Below are positions 5,968-6,848 of a stretch of DNA of 6,848 bases, piece by piece; position 1 is the stretch's first letter; each line of letters opens with the position of its first letter. A program made the translations under genes and the position numbers. Source of the stretch: JBBDIP01 sp964602455 (GTDB lineage: Bacteria; Bacillota; Sulfobacillia; Fermentithermobacillales; Fermentithermobacillaceae); contig CAZRRG010000103.1 of assembly GCA_964602455.1 (NCBI GenBank), positions 1-6,848 on the forward strand, given 5' to 3'. The notes under the pieces are model-generated. The model ran no database searches, had not been told where the DNA came from, and saw nothing but the letters and a program-made list of their open reading frames with translations.

Positions 5968-6338
5968 CGGAAGTGATGATCTAGAGCGAATGCTCTCCTG
6001 AGACCAAGCCTGCGCATTGTTACGAAGCTCGAGCAGTCCACTAGGCTAAGGTCCTTCCGTCCCGCTGTAAGCATTGCGGCAACGGCTTCCTTATGTATCG
6101 CTTCATCAACCCAGTCAACCATGATAACAGGGAGTATCTCGTCATGAAGAACTCTTACCGCTTCTATACCCAACCGATGCTGCACCAAAGCATGAGTCTC
6201 CAGGAGGACGTAACTGTTGCACACCATTCCGTCTCCTGATTCAAGGAGACTGACCCAGGTGTTCTTAGCTACTTCATGCTGGGAGTCGTCCGAATCCATA
6301 ACTGCATAGAGAGCTGAAGCGTCTACGTAGATAGTCAT
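5943..6338 (-). CDS. PIN-domain toxin, VapC-like ribonuclease
   Basis: A 131-aa PIN-domain protein of usual VapC length. VapC-type toxins are Mg2+-dependent endoribonucleases that cut tRNA or rRNA and are blocked by their partner antitoxin. The four acidic positions expected of the active site are visible: Asp6 in IYVDASAL, Glu47 in VLLETHAL, Asp101 in LSLVDCSSF and Asp120 in FALDHHF. The enzyme therefore looks intact. Its ATG overlaps the antitoxin TGA by 4 nt (ATGA), so translation is probably coupled; GAGG lies about 10 nt upstream inside the antitoxin gene. Like the rest of this end of the window, it is poorer in GC than the left-hand genes, consistent with recent acquisition. The RNA target cannot be read from the sequence. 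Confidence 0.9.
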   Translation of the reverse strand: MTIYVDASALYAVMDSDDSQHEVAKNTWVSLLESGDGMVCNSYVLLETHALVQHRLGIEAVRVLHDEILPVIMVDWVDEAIHKEAVAAMLTAGRKDLSLVDCSSFVTMRRLGLRRAFALDHHFREQGFGVL

Positions 6339-6583
6339 CTTCGGTAGACCTCAGCCAGGTACTTATCATGATTGACGCTTACATCATGTAGTCCCGATCG
6401 AAACCTCCCGGCAGCCTGTATCGCCCGGCGGACACGTTCCTGCTGCAGATTGCCGCCGTTCGACTCCAGAACCTTGTCTATTCCCCTGCGAATGAGCTCG
6501 GCCATGGATACACCCAGTGAGGCTGCTCTCTCCTTCAAGGCAGCCGCCTGCTCTTCTGTTATCTGGATTTGGGTGCGGACCAT
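6335..6583 (-). CDS. Ribbon-helix-helix antitoxin, VapB-like
   Basis: An 82-aa protein that begins with a ribbon-helix-helix (CopG/Arc-type) DNA-binding domain: strand RTQIQIT (3-9), helix EEQAAALKERAASLG (10-24), turn VS, helix MAELIRRGIDKVLE (27-40). The polar C-terminal half (41-82), ending HDKYLAEVYRR, would wrap and inhibit the toxin. Such antitoxins bind their own promoter as dimers and repress the operon, with the toxin as corepressor. GGAG lies 7 nt before the ATG at 6583, and the stop overlaps the toxin start. The upstream region holds two TGTAA elements that could be its operator. The pairing with a PIN toxin is what justifies the antitoxin role. Confidence 0.88.
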   Translation of the reverse strand: MVRTQIQITEEQAAALKERAASLGVSMAELIRRGIDKVLESNGGNLQQERVRRAIQAAGRFRSGLHDVSVNHDKYLAEVYRR

Positions 6584-6587
6584 ACTC

Positions 6588-6632
6588 TCACTCCATCATG
6601 CTTACACTGATGCGATTACATTATGCCACGGA
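6588..6632 (-). promoter_or_regulatory. Toxin-antitoxin operon promoter/operator (direct repeat copy B)
   Basis: On the minus strand, TGGCATAAT (6620-6628) is an extended -10 box. No good -35 is seen at 17 nt. Downstream are two spaced elements, TGTAATCGCAT and TGTAAGCAT, and a 5-bp inverted pair CATCA/TGATG, followed by the ribosome binding site GGAG and the ATG at 6583. Ribbon-helix-helix antitoxins typically bind short repeated sites in this position. The whole block is repeated imperfectly at 5338-5383. Confidence 0.5.
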
Positions 6633-6848
6633 AAGCTCATGGGGAACATCTGGAACCAGTAACACGCCTGAGAAGTCAAGTCCTGTGAGCATTGTCTGAA
6701 GTTTTGGGACGGGGATATGGCCCGTGATCACTAGCACTGCACGGTCCCGCACCCGGGCGGTGTTTGTCCTTTCGACGGATGAGGGCTCGCGTGAGTAGTG
6801 TCCTTATACTTCTGTAAAAAGGGATCCTAACGGATCCGATGGTTCGGG
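6633..6848. other. Intergenic region at the right edge
   Basis: No coding frame here is convincing on either strand and no tRNA-like fold was seen. The only structure I can support is the terminator-like hairpin at 6816-6837. A short inverted repeat, CACC-CGGGC-GGTG, near 6752 is too small to interpret. Confidence 0.4.
6816..6837 (-). terminator. Probable intrinsic terminator of a gene beyond the right edge
   Basis: On the minus strand, GGATCC, loop GTTA, GGATCC is followed by CTTTTT. The 6-bp stem is short but the hairpin and T tract are in the standard order. It would end a leftward transcript from outside the window and insulate the toxin-antitoxin operon. Confidence 0.5.

Noticed and set aside
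6640..6848. Search for tRNA, riboswitch or CRISPR repeats at the right edge
   Set aside because: No cloverleaf, regularly spaced repeat or conserved riboswitch core is visible; only the terminator-like hairpin stands up.

Overview
The window looks bacterial, from a genome of moderate to high GC. A STAND/MalT-type LuxR regulator, a split-barrel flavin-type protein and a VapBC-like pair would suit an Actinomycetota or Chloroflexota bacterium, but nothing here fixes the taxon (no rRNA, tRNA or marker gene). Hand counts of single 60-nt lines give about 72% GC inside the regulator (1681-1740), 63% in the hydrolase (4621-4680), 55% in the membrane gene (301-360), 43% in the tail-assembly gene (5461-5520) and 45% in the toxin gene (6121-6180). 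The right-hand part is therefore probably of different origin from the left.

Left part (1-4151). Three minus-strand genes run leftward in an operon-like order: a 902-aa MalT-like transcription activator (3953 to 1245), a 131-aa protein resembling the pyridoxamine 5'-phosphate oxidase-like split-barrel family (1172 to 777) and a 235-aa multi-pass membrane protein related to CPBP/Abi intramembrane proteases with altered catalytic motifs (759 to 52). A further gene may begin at 43 and leave the window. A 357-aa membrane-anchored alpha/beta hydrolase is transcribed divergently (4152 to 5225). The 198-bp region between the regulator and the hydrolase carries repeated GAGTGA elements. A 19-nt sequence found there recurs with 17 matches upstream of the split-barrel gene, so it is a candidate shared operator. 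The reading is that the regulator senses a ligand and controls the hydrolase and the two small genes; the ligand is unknown.

Middle (5226-5321). The hydrolase and the next minus-strand gene converge on a strong hairpin at 5288-5317 that can serve as a terminator for both strands.

Right part (5322-6848). All genes are on the minus strand: a type II toxin-antitoxin operon (ribbon-helix-helix antitoxin 6583 to 6335, PIN-domain toxin 6338 to 5943, with an ATGA overlap), followed by an orphan protein resembling phage/contractile-injection tail assembly proteins (5738 to 5322). An imperfect direct repeat of about 46 bp brackets this segment. One copy is the promoter and leader of the antitoxin gene; the other lies inside the 3' end of the tail-assembly-like gene. 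This suggests a patchwork accessory region with the remnant of a second antitoxin promoter. A likely intrinsic terminator at 6816-6837 ends a minus-strand transcript entering from beyond the right edge.

No rRNA, tRNA, CRISPR array, transposase or integrase was found. The left part is mostly an ordinary regulator locus. The most unusual material is the repeat-bracketed right part and the shared motif near the regulator.
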